Positions 33,469-47,600 of a stretch of 64,000 nt of DNA are shown here, piece after piece. The notes under the pieces are model-generated. The model did not search any database. It was not told where the DNA came from and saw only the letters and a list, made by a program, of their open reading frames with translations. How positions within the stretch are numbered: position 1 is the stretch's first letter; each line of letters begins with the position of its first letter. Source of the stretch: Symsagittifera roscoffensis (Eukaryota; Xenacoelomorpha; Acoela; Convolutidae); the NCBI RefSeq assembly GCF_963678635.1, contig NC_087065.1:77631396-77695395 (forward strand), read 5' to 3'. Both the position numbers and the translations under genes were made by a program.

Positions 33469-34787
33469 TCAAAAAACTAGAAACTTGAATCTTGGAATCT
33501 ATGACGTTTGAAGCTCGAGTCATTAAGATGTTGGAAATTCGTCAAATTGATTTCTTTTTTGGTCACAGAAGTTGACCGAAAACAAAGAATACCTCAAAGG
33601 GTGATTTTTTCTCCAGTTTTCAAAAGTTGGGCCAATAAAACTTTTGAAATCTAAATCCTGAAACTGTCTGCTGTATCAATTGAGGAAAATTTGAATGTAA
33701 TACTTACTGCGCATTTTAAGGTAGCGTTTTCAGTCGAGAATATTTCCGTCTAAATATAAAAACAGATACCAATTTGCTCAAAATTATTCAATGAAGCTCT
33801 AGGGTCTGCTGTGCCGGAGCGTACCCAGAAATTCCAACAAACAGTAAATTGGACAAAAACTTTGATTTGGGCACGGAATTTTTCTTGGAAAATTAAATGT
33901 GAAAAATATTCGTAGTTGAACAAATATTATAATATTGTGAAATAACTTGGCTGCGAATGATTTCAGGCCGGTCGAAAATTGCAAGTTTATTCTGGTGCGA
34001 GAATTTGACGTCAAAATTAGGCTTCAGGGCGAAGGCATATTAATTCAACTCAGCGTGGATATCTAATCTATAAACATGTCAAATATATCAGCACAAATCT
34101 AGATTTTCACTGGGATTACCGAGGAAACTGTTGGCTGGTTGGAAAGTGACTGGATTTAGAGATTACCAATAGAACGCCAGAAATAATACGTTTTCTAATT
34201 GAAGAAACTGGAGCCAAACTCAAATATATTTTGCATTTTGGAGAATAAGTTTAATATCACTTGCTGACAACAGTTTGGCAAAGTTTTCAAAGTACACCTG
34301 AAGTTGGCGTGTGTGATTGGGTATGGAGAATAATCAAAAGTGTGTGGGATAATATTTTGAAATGGATAGCATGTTGTTGTGCGCCTATTTGGTTTTGCTT
34401 ACTTCCTCGGCTGCTTTATTGACAGGTGTAATTAGTAATAACTGGGATCACCAGCTGTAAAAACAGGATTTGAAGTGCGCAGGACTAGAAACTGAACTTC
34501 GTTTATGCGAGTCAGTCTTCAAAACTGGCAGTTTTAAGTACAAATTAATCAGAAACCAAACCAGTATATTTATGAGTTGGGCTTACAAATCATTGGTGAG
34601 TTGTGTTTGTTATATTTCGAGATCATTTCTGCAATTCGGGTATCAAATATTTCTGCTCTAAATTTCAAGGAAGGTTATCAAAATATAATTCGAGTCCTGG
34701 GTCCGAAAAATGTTTTTACATGTGGTCTGTTCCATATTATGCTGGTATACTGCAAGAGCTAACCAGCCAATTTCTTCCTTGGCGTTT
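33469..34787. other. Gene-poor DNA
   Basis: No supported gene. The open frames at 33799-34014 and 34470-34762 overlap each other or lack any motif. Confidence 0.45.
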
Positions 34788-35533
34788 TTGTTCTGGCTTT
34801 CGACGAAAGCAATGGAATATTTGTACTCCCTGTGGTTTTTTCTCTAGACGAATTTCGGCTTTTTAACTAGTATTTTTTGACCAAAAAGTTAGATATATCT
34901 GTCAAAAACTTCTGTTTTTCTGAGCTCAAACTGTAAAGGATATTTCAGCCGTATTTCAGCGGATCTAGGTTTCTCTCTTTTTTTAGTCGACCAAATTGAT
35001 TTTCCGAGTTCTCACAAATCACTAGGTTTTGACCAATTTTTCTGCGCGTAACTTATGAAAAAACGTTTTGGGCACTTTTGAAAAGATTCGACCAAAAAAT
35101 TGGCGCCAAAGGCTCCTTTAGAAAAAATTTAGGGTCAGTCAGCCAAAAATGGAGATCTTAAAATAGTACAAAGGGGGACCCTTTGGGTCGGCAGGGGGTC
35201 AAATCACTGAGGGGAAGGAAAAGCGTCCGCCAAACCTCCTATATTTTGAGCTTTTAACTTGTTAGCGGATATTTAATCCGATTTAAAAATTGTTCCAAAT
35301 TGAAAAGAGGCATGTTTTTGGTCTATTTAATCTTTTGCTGCATGCAAAAAAATCATTTCGAACTTTATATAGCGTGTGGGGGGATATTTCCACAAAAATA
35401 TCTTTAAAAAAATCATTAAAATGTTTCGTTTTTTTTTTTGAAAAATTTTGTCAGCGTTCAAAAATATTATTCCATAAAATTAAAAGACAGTCGGAACATT
35501 CAGGGTTTTGCCCTGATACGAGTAGACCTGTTG
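34788..35533 (-). mobile_element. Hairpin-ended element, copy F, split by a MITE
   Basis: The first part (34788-34956) reads TTTTTGTTCTGGCTTTCGACG and on to TGAGCTCAAACTGTAAAGG. The second part (about 35241-35533) resumes with GTTAGCGGATATTTAATCCG and ends CAGTCGGAACATTCAGGG with CCCTGATACGAGTAGACC. The gap is a hAT-like MITE, so this element was there first. Confidence 0.65.
34957..35240 (-). mobile_element. hAT-like MITE nested in copy F
   Basis: It begins CAGCGGATCTAGGTTTCTC, has TAGTCGACCAAATTGATTTT, GGCGCCAAAGGCTCC, GGGGACCCTTTGGGTCGGCA and AGCGTCCGCC, all in reverse relative to 18327-18582. Its far end is decayed and no target-site duplication can be fixed. Confidence 0.65.
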
Positions 35534-35597
35534 TATTTGAACCATTTTTGGTTGTCGTTTAAAATAGCTTTTACTTATATTTCAAATCGCAATAAAA

Positions 35598-36080
35598 AGC
35601 AAAAAAGCTTGTATGAGGGTGAAGCCTTGAATATTCCGACTACCTTTTAAAATCTTTGGAGTAGTCTTTGATCGATTTTTTTTTAAGATATGGAAAAAAA
35701 GTCATGTTTTGTTTTAAAGTCAATTTGAGAAAAAGTCATGAAAAAAACCACACGCGAATCATGTTAAGTAGAAAGTGGTGTTTTTCGCACATACAGCAAA
35801 GTATTAAATAGACCAAATTGCATAGCTCAATTTACTTTGAAACGATTTCCAAGGCGGATTAAATGTCCGCTTATGCGTTAATAGCATGAAAAATTTCGAC
35901 CATTAATTGTCTCAAGTTGGTCAAATTGGCCATCTTTAAACCTCCAAAATTTTACAAAAAGTAATCGTTTTAAATTTGAGCTCAAAACAACAATACGTCG
36001 GACGATTAAAAAAATACAAAGAAAAAACTAGCCACCTAGAACTTGAATGATCTGTCGCTTTCTCCAAAATTTGGAACAAG
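35598..36080 (+). mobile_element. Diverged hairpin-ended element, copy G
   Basis: It opens AAAGCTTGTATGAGGGTGAA and AATATTCCGACTACC, keeps GGCGGATTAAATGTCCGCTT and TTAATTGTCTCAAGTTGG, and ends CCAAAATTTGGAACAAG. Stem pairing at both ends is weakened. Confidence 0.6.
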
Positions 36081-36124
36081 AACTCGCAAATCGACAACTC
36101 AATTTAGGAGCATCAGCAAAATAA

Positions 36125-36635
36125 TACAAGACTGCTCGTATCAGGACGAAGCCCTGAATGTTCCGACTGCCTTTTAGGGTTTATGGAGCAGTAATAACTT
36201 TAAAAAATTCAATTAAATAAAACAAAATGAAAAAAAATTCAAAAATTTGAAATTTTTAATGAAAATTATCCCCCCACACGCCATATAAAGTACAAAAGGA
36301 TAGATTTATGGCAAAAAGCTTCGTTCAACCATTTTGGAACGATTTCTAAGACGGATTAACTTTCCGCTTACGCGTTAATAGCGCGAAATATATCGCTCGT
36401 TAATTGTCCCAAATTGGCCAAAATGGCAATCTTTAAACCCCCGTAACTTTAGGAAAAACAATCACAGGTAAAATATCCTTTCAAATTTGAGCTCAGGACA
36501 ATAATACCTTTCGAATGATATAAAAAAATTCCGTCAAAAATGGCCAGTTAAAAAGTCGAAATTTGTCTGAAGAAAACAAAACCCACCCCGAGCACAAATA
36601 TTCCGTTACTTTCGTATCGAAAGTCGGAACAATAA
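36125..36635 (+). mobile_element. Hairpin-ended ~530 bp element, copy D
   Basis: Full-length copy. It starts ACAAGACTGCTCGTATCAGG and ends with the perfect stem ACTTTCGTATCGAAAGT, then CGGAACAATAA. The centre reads GCGTTAATAGCGCGAAATAT. The 5' stem has one mismatch (TCAGGAC against GCCCTGA). No open frame. Confidence 0.8.
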
Positions 36636-36722
36636 AACATTGAAGTGGGGCATTAATAAGTAGTGAACATGCGCTGTTATGATTACATTGCGCAAGAGTG
36701 GTAAACTGCGCAACAACGATTG

Positions 36723-38039
36723 TTTTTTGTTCCGCGGTTTAAAGAAAGTGACGGAATAATCATGCTTGGGGTAGTTTTTTTTTAATTTGACCAATATCTG
36801 CTTTAATTAAATTTTTTTGACCAAATTGTTCCACGATATAAAAGATATTAATGTCTTGAGCTCAAAAAACATATATTTTACATGCAAACGATCGTATCAC
36901 ACATTTTTAATCGTATTTTGTTATGTTCAACCCGCTACCATCAAAATCTTTAAAAAATTCTTGTTCGACTCTTTTTCATTTATAGATGGACCCTTATAAA
37001 TGAACACTTTAGGTTAATTAAAGACTCTTTTGCTCCCGTTTTGCGTATGAGAAATGGCGAGTAGCGGAGAAATGGCGAGAAAATTTTTTCGAAATTGATA
37101 TAAGATCCAATTTTCGAAAAAAGAATATTATATTTGTGCTCAGTGTAGATTGTGTTCCGACTACCGAAAAAAACAGGGAATAACTAAATTAGGCATGATT
37201 TTATTATGCAGTCAATTTTCGATTTTTTAACTTAGTAGATTTAACAAAAACTTTTATAACACCTGAAAAATTTTGTTGTGCAGCTCAACTTTGTAGAAGA
37301 AACTTAACGTTAATCGTTATTTTAGGGTGTTTGAAAATTGGCAATTTATATAGCCATATTGGGATAGATAAGTAACGCAATTAAAATGAGGCCAGCAATT
37401 CGGCCTTACCAATAAGACACGAGACGCTAATTATATGTTTTTTGCATAGCTTGTGGAGTAATAAAATGAAGAAAAGTGGCTATTATGAATAGGTTATCAC
37501 TTTTTCAACCCTACATTTTTTAACTGGCTTTAAAGTAAAGATGGAACATACATGAGGTCAAACTGATATAGAAGCGTATTGTGATTTTGTTCTGACAAAA
37601 CTCACATTTCATACTAACCTTTTGACGGAAATGTTTTCTATCATCGGAAAAATACTGATGCCTTGAGCTCAAAACTAAAAACGCTTTAACCTGTTAATAA
37701 TTGGATGTAATGAGATTTGTTAACAACTAATTTGACCAATTTGGAATGATCGGTGCGCATGCAGTTTCCATTTTTATTAACAAGAAGCGTAGGCGGCTAA
37801 TTGGTGCGGTTGAAAAATCAAGGCAAAATGAATTGAGGCAAGCTATTTGGTCGGATCAATTTGCCTCTAGCCGCAAAATTTTTTTTATTTTCAATTGGCA
37901 GTGCATTTTATGTTTAAGGAAGATATTCGAGAAAGAAAAGTATCAATGTTATGCAAAAAATCTTAGACAAAACAATTTTACACAATATCAAGGGCAGCTG
38001 GAACATTCAGTTTTGGCCCTCATACAAGCAGTCTCGGTT
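36723..38039 (-). mobile_element. Cluster of two or three old hairpin-ended element fragments
   Basis: Starts resembling the reversed 3' end are at 36725 (TTGTTCCGCGGTTTAAAGAA) and about 37150 (TGTTCCGACTACCG). Interior text recurs near 37590-37760 (TTGACGGAA, CCTTGAGCTCAAAACT, GACCAATTTGGAATGATCGG). A 5'-type end lies at 37993-38039 (GGAACATTCAG, CCCTCATACAAGCAGTC). Borders are uncertain. The open frame 37746-38042 lies inside. Confidence 0.45.
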
Positions 38040-38612
38040 TAAAAAAACTACAACTTTTGGCTAACTGGTCCAAGTGTTAGAAATTGAGTAGTAAAAAATT
38101 TTGCAGTATAAAGTTTTCAAAAAAAATTTCTTGTTGCAAAGGAAACTTTTCATGTTGCAACTTTTGGATCATTTATACCAAAAGAAATGAGACTTTTAAA
38201 CGAAAATTTGGACAGAATTGGCTAAATTTGTTTAAGAAAAATGGTAGAAAATATCGTTCCAAACTTGACTTCAAACTATCACAAACTTCACACCAATTCC
38301 TTAGACAACGTTTGGCAGCTGTTTTTGTCTCAGTATTTTTAGGCTGTTCTGACCTAAAAGTATTGTATTAGAAGGTAGAAAAAACTAATCAAGTGATACG
38401 TACCTTTCGATACTTTCTAGAACGTTCTAGGAACTATGAACGGAAGTGAGTCTATGATTTTTGCGCAGGGCTGATTTAAGAAAAAATAAATTTTATGAAT
38501 TCTACTTGGTATGACTTTGTTTTGCCATAAAAATGTAGCACCGCGTTCAGAAAGTGGGTAAAAAAGCTGTTTGAGTTTTTTTTTGAGTAAAAGTTAGGTC
38601 TTTGAAAAAATA
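38040..38612. other. Unique DNA before the 183 bp array
   Basis: No supported gene. The open frame at 38084-38371 is Lys/Phe/Ser-biased without motifs. Confidence 0.45.
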
Positions 38613-41600
38613 TTCCAAAACTCCGTTTTTGAATAGTTTCATTTTTCCATACCATCTTCAAATATGCTCCTCAAACCTGGAGCTGAATGACGCCAATCGC
38701 ACCTCAGGAAAATGTTTGTGTTGGTTGGTCAGTTAGGATATCCTAAGAAAGAATGTTTTGGAAAAGGGTCACTAACAGTAATAACTGAATTTCAAAAACT
38801 GGATTGTATTTTTGAATAGTTTCATTTTTCCATGCCATCTTCAAATATGCTCCTCAAACCTGGAGCTGAATGACGCCAATCGCACCTCAGGAAAATGTTT
38901 GTGTTGGTTGGTCAGTTAGGATATCCTAAGAAAGAATGTTTTGGAAAAGGGTCACTAACAGTAATAACTGAATTTCAAAAACTGGATTGTATTTTTGAAT
39001 AGTTTCATTTTTCCATGCCATCTTCAAATATGCTCCTCAAACCTGGAGCTGAATGACGCCAATCGCACCTCAGGAAAATGTTTGTGTTGGTTGGTCAGTT
39101 AGGCTATCCTAAGAAAGAATGTTTTGGAAAAGGGTCACTAACAGTAATAACTGAATTTCAAAAACTGGATTGTATTTTTGAATAGTTTCATTTTTCCATC
39201 CCATCTTCAAATATGCTCCTCAAACCTGGAGCTGAATGACGCCAATCGCACCTCAGGAAAATGATTGTGTTGGTTGGTCAGTTAGGATATCCTAAGAAAG
39301 ATTGTTTTGGAAAAGGGTCACTAACAGTAATAACTGAATTTCAAAAACTGGATTGTATTTTTGAATAGTTTCATTTTTCCATGCCATCTTCAAATATGCT
39401 CTTCAAACCTGGAGCTGAATGACGCCAATCGCACCTCAGGAAAATGTTTGTGTTGGTTGGTCAGTTAGGATATCCTAAGAAAGAATGTTTTGGAAAAGGG
39501 TCACTAACAGTAATAACTGAATTTCAAAAACTGGATTGTATTTTTGAATAGTTTCATTTTTCCATGCCATCTTCAAATATGCTCCTCAAACCTGAAACTG
39601 AATGACGCCAATCGCACCTCAGGAAAATGTTTATGTTGGTTGGTCAGTTAGGATATCCTAAGAAAGACTGTTTTGGAAAAGGGTCACTAACAGTAATAAC
39701 TGAATTTCAAAAACTGGATTGTATTTTTGAATAGTTTCATTTTTCCATGCCATCTTCAAATATGCTCCTCAAACCTGGAGCTGAATGACGCCAATCGCAC
39801 ATCAGGAAAATGTTTGTGTTGGTTGGTCAGTTAGGATATCCTAAGAAAGAATGTTTTGGAAAAGGGTCACTAACAGTAATAACTGAATTTCAAAAACTGG
39901 ATTGTATTTTTGAATAGTTTCATTTTTCCATGCCATCTTCAAATATGCTCCTCAAACCTGGAGCTGAATGACGCCAATCGCACCTCAGGAAAACGTTTGT
40001 GTTGGTTGGTCAGTTAGAATATCCTAAGAAAGAATGTTTTGGAAAAGGGTCACTAACAGTAATAACTGAATTTCAAAAACTGGATTGTATTTTTGAATAG
40101 TTTCATTTTTCCATGCCATCTTCAAATATGCTCCTCAAACCTGGAGCTGAATGACGCCAATTGCACCTCAGGAAAATGTTTGTGTTGGTTGGTCAGTTAG
40201 GATATCCTAAGAAAGAATGTTTTGGAAAAGGGTCACTAACAGTAATAACTGAATTTCAAAAACTGGATTGTATTTTTGAATAGTTTCATTTTTCCATGCC
40301 ATCTTCAAATATGCTCCTCAAACCTGGAGCTGAATGACGCCAATCGCACCTCAGGAAAATGTTTGTGTTGGTTGGTCAGTTAGGATATCCTAAGAAAGAA
40401 TGTTTTGGAAAAGGGTCACTAACAGTAATAACTGAATTTCAAAAACTGGATTGTATTTTTGAATAGTTTCATTTTTCCATGCCATCTTCAAATATGCTCC
40501 TCAAACCTGGAGCTGAATGACGCCAATCGCACCTCAGGAAAATGTTTGTGTTGGTTGGTCAGTTAGAATATCCTAAGAAAGAATGTTTTGGAAAAGGGTC
40601 ACTAACAGTAATAACTGAATTTCAAAAACTGGATTGTATTTTTGAATAGTTTCATTTTTCCATGCCATCTTCAAATATGCTCCTCAAACCTGGACCTGAA
40701 TGACGCCAATCGCACCTCAGGAAAATGTTCGTGTTGGTTGGTCAGTTAGGATATCCTAAAAAAGAATGTTTTGGAAAAGGGTCACTAACAGTAATAATTG
40801 AATTTCAAAAACTGGATTGTATTTTTGAATAGTTTCATTTTTCCATGCCATCTTCAAATATGCTCCTCAAACCTGGAGCTGAATGACGCCAATCGCACCT
40901 CAGGAAAATGTTTGTGTTGGTTGGTCAGTTAGGATATCCTAAGAAAGAATGTTTTGGAAAAGGGTCACTAACAGTAATAACTGAATTTCAAAAACTGGAT
41001 TGTATTTTTGAATAGTTTCAATTTTCCATGCCATCTTCAAATATGCTCCTCAAACCTGGAGCTGAATGACGCCAATCGCACCTCAGGAAAATGTTCGTGT
41101 TGGTTGGTCAGTTAGGATATCCTAAAAAAAAATTTTTTGGAAAAGGGTCACTAACAGTAATAACTGAATTTCAAAAAATGGATTGTATTTTTGAATAGTT
41201 TCAATTTTTCCATGCCATCTTCAAATACGCTCCTCAAACCTGGAGCTGAATGACGCCAATCGCACCTCAGGAAAATGTTTGTGTTGGTTGGTCAAATAGG
41301 ATATCCTAAGAAAGAATGTTTTGGAAAAGGGTCACTAACAGTAATAACTGAATTTCAAAAACTGGATTGTATTTTTGAATAGTTTCATTTTTCCATGCCA
41401 TCTTCATATATGCTCCTCAAACCTGGAGCTGAATGACGCCAATCGCACCTCAGGAAAATGTTTGTGTTGGTTGGTCAGTTACGATATCCTAAGAAAGAAT
41501 GTTTTGGAAAAGGGTCACTAACAGTAATAACTGAATTTCAAAAACTGGATTGAATTTTTGAATAGTTTCATTTTTCCATGCCATCTTCAAATATGCTCCT

Positions 41601-44600
41601 CAAACCTGGAGCTGAATGACGCCAATCGCACCTCAGGAAAATGTTTGTGTTGGTTGGTCAAATAGGATATCCTAAGAAAGAATGTTTTGGAAAAGGGTCA
41701 CTAACAGTAATAACTGAATTTCAAAAACTGGATTGTATTTTTGAATAGTTTCTTTTTTCCATGCCATCTTCAAATATGCTCCTCAAACCTGGAGCTGAAT
41801 AACGCCAATCGCACCTCAGGAAAATGTTTGTGTTGGTTGGTCAGTTAGGATATCCTAAGAAAGAATGTTTTGGAAAAGGGTCACTAACAAAAATAACTGA
41901 ATTTCAAAAACTGGATTGTATTTTTGAATAGTTTCATTTTTCAATGCCATCTTCAAATATGCTCCTCAAACCTGGAGCTGAATGACGCCAATCGCACCTC
42001 AGGAAAATGTTTGTGTTGGTTGGTCAGTTAGGATGTCCTAAGAAAGAATGTTTTGGAAAAGGGTCACTAACAGTAATAACTGAATTTCAAAAACTGGATT
42101 GTTTTTTTGAATAGTTTCATTTTTCCATGCCATCTTCAAATATGCTCCTCAAACCTGGAGCTGAATGACGCCAATCGCACCTCAGGAAAATGTTTGTGTT
42201 GGTTGGTCAGTTAGGCTATCCTAAGAAAGAATGTTTTGGAAAAGGGTCACTAACAGTAATAACTGAATTTCAAAAACTGGATTGTATTTTTGAATAGTTT
42301 CAATTTTCCATGCCATCTTCAAATATGCTCCTCAAACCTGGAGCTGAATGACGCCAATCGCACCTCAGGAAAATGTTCGTGTTGGTTGGTCAGTTAGGAT
42401 ATCCTAAGAAAGAATTTTTTGGAAAAGGGTCACTAACAGTAATAACTGAATTTCAAAAACTGGATTGTATTTTTGAATAGTTTCATTTTTCCATGCCATC
42501 TTCAAATACGCTCCTCAAACCTGGAGCTGAATGACGCCAATCGCACCTCAGGAAAGTGTTTGTGTTGGTTGGTCAAATAGGATATCCTAAGAAAGAATGT
42601 TTTGGAAAAGGGTCACTAACAGTAATAACTGAATTTCAAAAACTGGATTGTATTTTTGAATAGTTTCATTTTTCCATGCCATCTTCAAATATGCTCCTCA
42701 AACCTGGAGCTGAATGACGCCAATCGCACCTCAGGAAAATGTTTGTGTTGGTTGGTCAGTTACGATATCCTAAGAAAGAATGTTTTGGAAAAGGGTCACT
42801 AACAGTAATAACTGAATTTCAAAAACTGGATTGTATTTTTGAATAGTTTCATTTTTCCATTCCATCTTCAAATATGCTCCTCAAACCTGGAGCTGAATGA
42901 CGCCAATCGCACCTCAGGAAAATGTTTGTGTTGGTTGGTCAGTTACGATATCCTAAGAAAGAATGTTTTGGAAAAGGGTCACTAACAGTAATAACTGAAT
43001 TTCAAAAACTGGATTGAATTTTTGAATAGTTTCATTTTTCCATGCCATCTTCAAATATGCTCCTCAAACCTGGAGCTGAATGACGCCAATCGCACCTCAG
43101 GAAAATGTTTGTGTTGGTTGGTCAAATAGGATATCCTAAGAAAGAATGTTTTGGAGAAGGGTCACTAACAGTAATAACTGAATTTCAAAAACTGGATTGT
43201 ATTTTTGAATAGTTTCTTTTTTCCATGCCATCTTCAAATATGCTCCTCCAACCTGGAGCTGAATGACGACAATCGCACCTCAGGAAAATGTTTGTGTTGG
43301 TTGGTCAGTTAGGATATCCTAAGAAAGAATGTTTTGGAAAAGGGTCACTAACAAAAATAACTGAATTTCAAAAACTGGATTGTATTTTTGAATAGTTTCA
43401 TTTTTCAATGCCATCTTCAAATATGCTCCTCAAACCTGGAGCTGAATGACGCCAATCGCACCTCAGGAAAATGTTTGTGTTGGTTGGTCAGTTAGGATGT
43501 CCTAAGAAAGAATGTTTTGGAAAAGGGTCACTAACAGTAATAACTGAATTTCAAAAACTGGATTGTTTTTTTGAATAGTTTCATTTTTCCATGCCATCTT
43601 CAAATATGCTCCTCAAACCTGGAGCTGAATGACGCCAATCGCACCTCAGGAAAATGTTTGTGTTGGTTGGTCAGTTAGGCTATCCTAAGAAAGAATGTTT
43701 TGGAAAAGGGTCACTAACAGTAATAACTGAATTTCAAAAACTGGATTGTATTTTTGAATAGTTTCAATTTTCCATGCCATCTTCAAATATGCTCCTCAAA
43801 CCTGGAGCTGAATGACGCCAATCGCACCTCAGGAAAATGTTCGTGTTGGTTGGTCAGTTAGGATATCCTAAGAAAGAATTTTTTGGAAAAGGGTCACTAA
43901 CAGTAATAACTGAATTTCAAAAACTGGATTGTATTTTTGAATAGTTTCATTTTTCCATGCCATCTTCAAATACGCTCCTCAAACCTGGAGCTGAATGACG
44001 CCAATCGCACCTCAGGAAAATGTTTGTGTTGGTTGGTCAAATAGGATATCCTAAGAAAGAATGTTTTGGAAAAGGGTCACTAACAGTAATAACTGAATTT
44101 CAAAAACTGGATTGTATTTTTGAATAGTTTCATTTTTCCATGCCATCTTCAAATATGCTCCTCAAACCTGGAGCTGAATGACGCCAATCGCACCTCAGGA
44201 AAATGTTTGTGTTGGTTGGTCAGTTACGATATCCTAAGAAAGAATGTTTTGGAAAAGGGTCACTAACAGTAATAACTGAATTTCAAAAACTGGATTGTAT
44301 TTTTGAATAGTTTCATTTTTCCATGCCATCTTCAAATATGCTCCTCAAACCTGGAGCTGAATGACGCCAATCGCACCTCAGGAAAATGTTTGTGTTGGTT
44401 GGTCAGTTAGGATATCCTAAGAAAGAATGTTTTGGAAAAGGGTCACTAACAGTAATAACTGAATTTCAAAAACTGGATTGTATTTTTGAATAGTTTCATT
44501 TTTCCATGCCATCTTCAAATATGCTCCTCAAACCTGGAGCTGAATGACGCCAATCGCACCTCAGGAAAATGTTTGTGTTGGTTGGTCAAATAGGATATCC

Positions 44601-47600
44601 TAAGAAAGAATGTTTTGGAAAAGGGTCACTAACAGTAATAACTGAATTTCAAAAACTGGATTGTATTTTTTGAATAGTTTCTTTTTTCCATGCCATCTTC
44701 AAATATGCTCCTCAAACCTGGAGCTGAATGACGCCAATCGCACCTCAGGAAAATGTTTGTGTTGGTTGGTCAGTTAGGATATCCTAAGAAAGAATGTTTT
44801 GGAAAAGGGTCACTAACAGTAATAACTGAATTTCAAAAACTGGATTGTATTTTTGAATAGTTTCATTTTTCAATGCCATCTTCAAATATGCTCCTCAAAC
44901 CTGGAGCTGAATGACGCCAATCGCACCTCAGGAAAATGTTTGTGTTGGTTGGTCAGTTAGGATGTCCTAAGAAAGAATGTTTTGGAAAAGGGTCACTAAC
45001 AGTAATAACTGAATTTCAAAAACTGGATTGTTTTTTTGAATAGTTTCATTTTTCCATGCCATCTTCAAATATGCTCCTCAAACCTGGAGCTGAATGACGC
45101 CAATCGCACCTCAGGAAAATGTTTGTGTTGGTTGGTCAGTTAGGATATCCTAAGAAAGAATGTTTTGGAAAAGGGTCACTAACAGTAATAACTGAATTTC
45201 AAAAACTGGATTGTATTTTTGAAAAGTTTCATTTTTCCATGCCATCTTCAAATATGCTCCTCAAACCTGGAGCTGAATGACGCCAATCGCACCTCAGGAA
45301 AATGTTTGTGTTGGTTGGTCAGTTAGGATATCCTAAGAAAGAATGTTTTGGAAAAGGGTCACTAACAGTAATAACTGAATTTCAAAAACTGGATTGTATT
45401 TTTGAATAGTTCATTTTTCCATGCCATCTTCAAATATGCTCCTCAAACCTGGAACTGAATGACGCCAATCGCACCTCAGGAAAAGGTTTGTGTTGGTTGG
45501 TCAGTTAGGATATCCTAAGAAAGAATGTTTTGGAAAAGGGTCACTAACAGTAATAACTGAATTTCAAAAACTGGATTGTATTTTTGAATAGTTTCATTTT
45601 TCCATGCCATCTTCAAATATGCTCCTCAAATCTTGAGCTGAATGACGCCAATCGCACCTCAGGAAAATGTTTGTGTTGGTTGGTCAAATAGGATATCCTA
45701 AGAAAGAATGTTTTGGAAAAGGGTCACTAACAGTAATAACTGAATTTCAAAAACTGGATTGTATTTTTGAATAGTTTCTTTTTTCCATGCCATCTTCAAA
45801 TATGCTCCTCAAACCTGGAGCTGAATGACGCCAATCGCACCTCAGGAAAATGTTTGTGTTGGTTGGTCAGTTAGGATATCCTAAGAAAGAATGTTTTGGA
45901 AAAGGGTCACTAACAGTAATAACTGAATTTCAAAAACTGGATTGTATTTTTGAATAGTTCATTTTTCCATGCCATCTTCAAATATGCTCCTCAAACCTGG
46001 AGCTGAATGACGCCAATCGCACCTCAGGAAAAGGTTTGTGTTGGTTGGTCAGTTAGGATATCCTAAGAAAGAATGTTTTGGAAAAGGGTCACTAACAGTA
46101 ATAACTGAATTTCAAAAACTGGATTGTATTTTTGAATAGTTTCATTTTTCCATGCCATCTTCAAATATGCTCCTCAAATCTTGAGCTGAATGACGCCAAT
46201 CGCACCTCAGGAAAATGTTTGTGTTGGTTGGTCAAATAGGATATCCTAAGAATGAATGTTTTGGAAAAGGGTCACTAACAGTCATAACTGAATTTCAAAA
46301 ACTGGATTGTATTTTTGAATAGTTTCTTTTTTCCATGCCATCTTCAAATATGCTCCTCAAACCTGGAGCTGAATGACGCCAATCGCACCTCAGGAAAATG
46401 TTTGTGTTGGTTGGTCAGTTAGGATATCCTAAGAAAGAATGTTTTGGAAAAGGGTCACTAACAGTAATAACTGAATTTCAAAAACTGGATTGTATCTTTG
46501 AATAGTTTCATTTTTCAATGCCATCTTCAAATATGCTCCTCAAACCTGGAGCTGAATGACGCCAATCGCACCTCAGGAAAATGTTTGTGTTGGTTGGTCA
46601 GTTAGGATATCCTAAGAAAGAATGTTTTGGAAAAGGGTCACTAACAGTAATAACTGAATTTCAAAAACTGGATTGTTTTTTTGAATAGTTTCATTTTTCC
46701 ATGCCATCTTCAAATATGCTCCTCAAACCTGGAGCTGAATGACGCCAATCGCACCTCAGGAAAATGTTTGTGTTGGTTGGTCAGTTAGGATATCCTAAGA
46801 AAGAATGTTTTGGAAAAGGGTCACTAACAGTAATAACTGAATTTCAAAAACTGGATTGTATTTTTGAAAAGTTTCATTTTTCCATGCCATCTTCAAATAT
46901 GCTCCTCAAACCTGGAGCTGAATGACGCCAATCGCACCTCAGGAAAATGTTTGTGTTAGTTGGTCAGTTAGGATATCCTAAGAAAGAATGTTTTGGAAAA
47001 GGGTCACTAACAGTAATAACTGAATTTCAAAAACTGGATTGTATTTTTGAATAGTTTCATTTTTCCATGCCATCTTCAAATTTGCTCCTCAAACCTGGAG
47101 CTGAATGACGCCAATCGCACCTCAGGAAAATGTTTGTGTTGGTTGGTCAGTTAGGATATCCTAAGAAAGAATGTTTTGGAAAAGGGTCACTAACAGTAAC
47201 AACTGAATTTCAAAAACTGGATTGTATTTTTGAATAGTTTCATTTTTCCATGCCATCTTCAAATATGCTCCTCAAACGTGGAACTAAATGACGCCAATCG
47301 CACCTCAGGAAAATGTTTGTGTTGGTTGGTCAGTTAGGATATCCTAAGAAAGAATGTTTTGGAAAAGGGTCACTAACAGTAATAACTGAATTTCAAAAAC
47401 TGGATTGTATTTTTGAATAGTTTCATTTTTCCATGCCATCTTCAAATATGCTCCTCAAACCTGGAACTAAATGACGCCAATCGCACCTCAGGAAAATGTT
47501 TGTGTTGGTTGGTCAGTTAGGATATCCTAAGAAAGAATGTTTTGGAAAAGGGTCACTAACAGTAATAACTGAATTTCAAAAACTGGATTGTATTTTTGAA

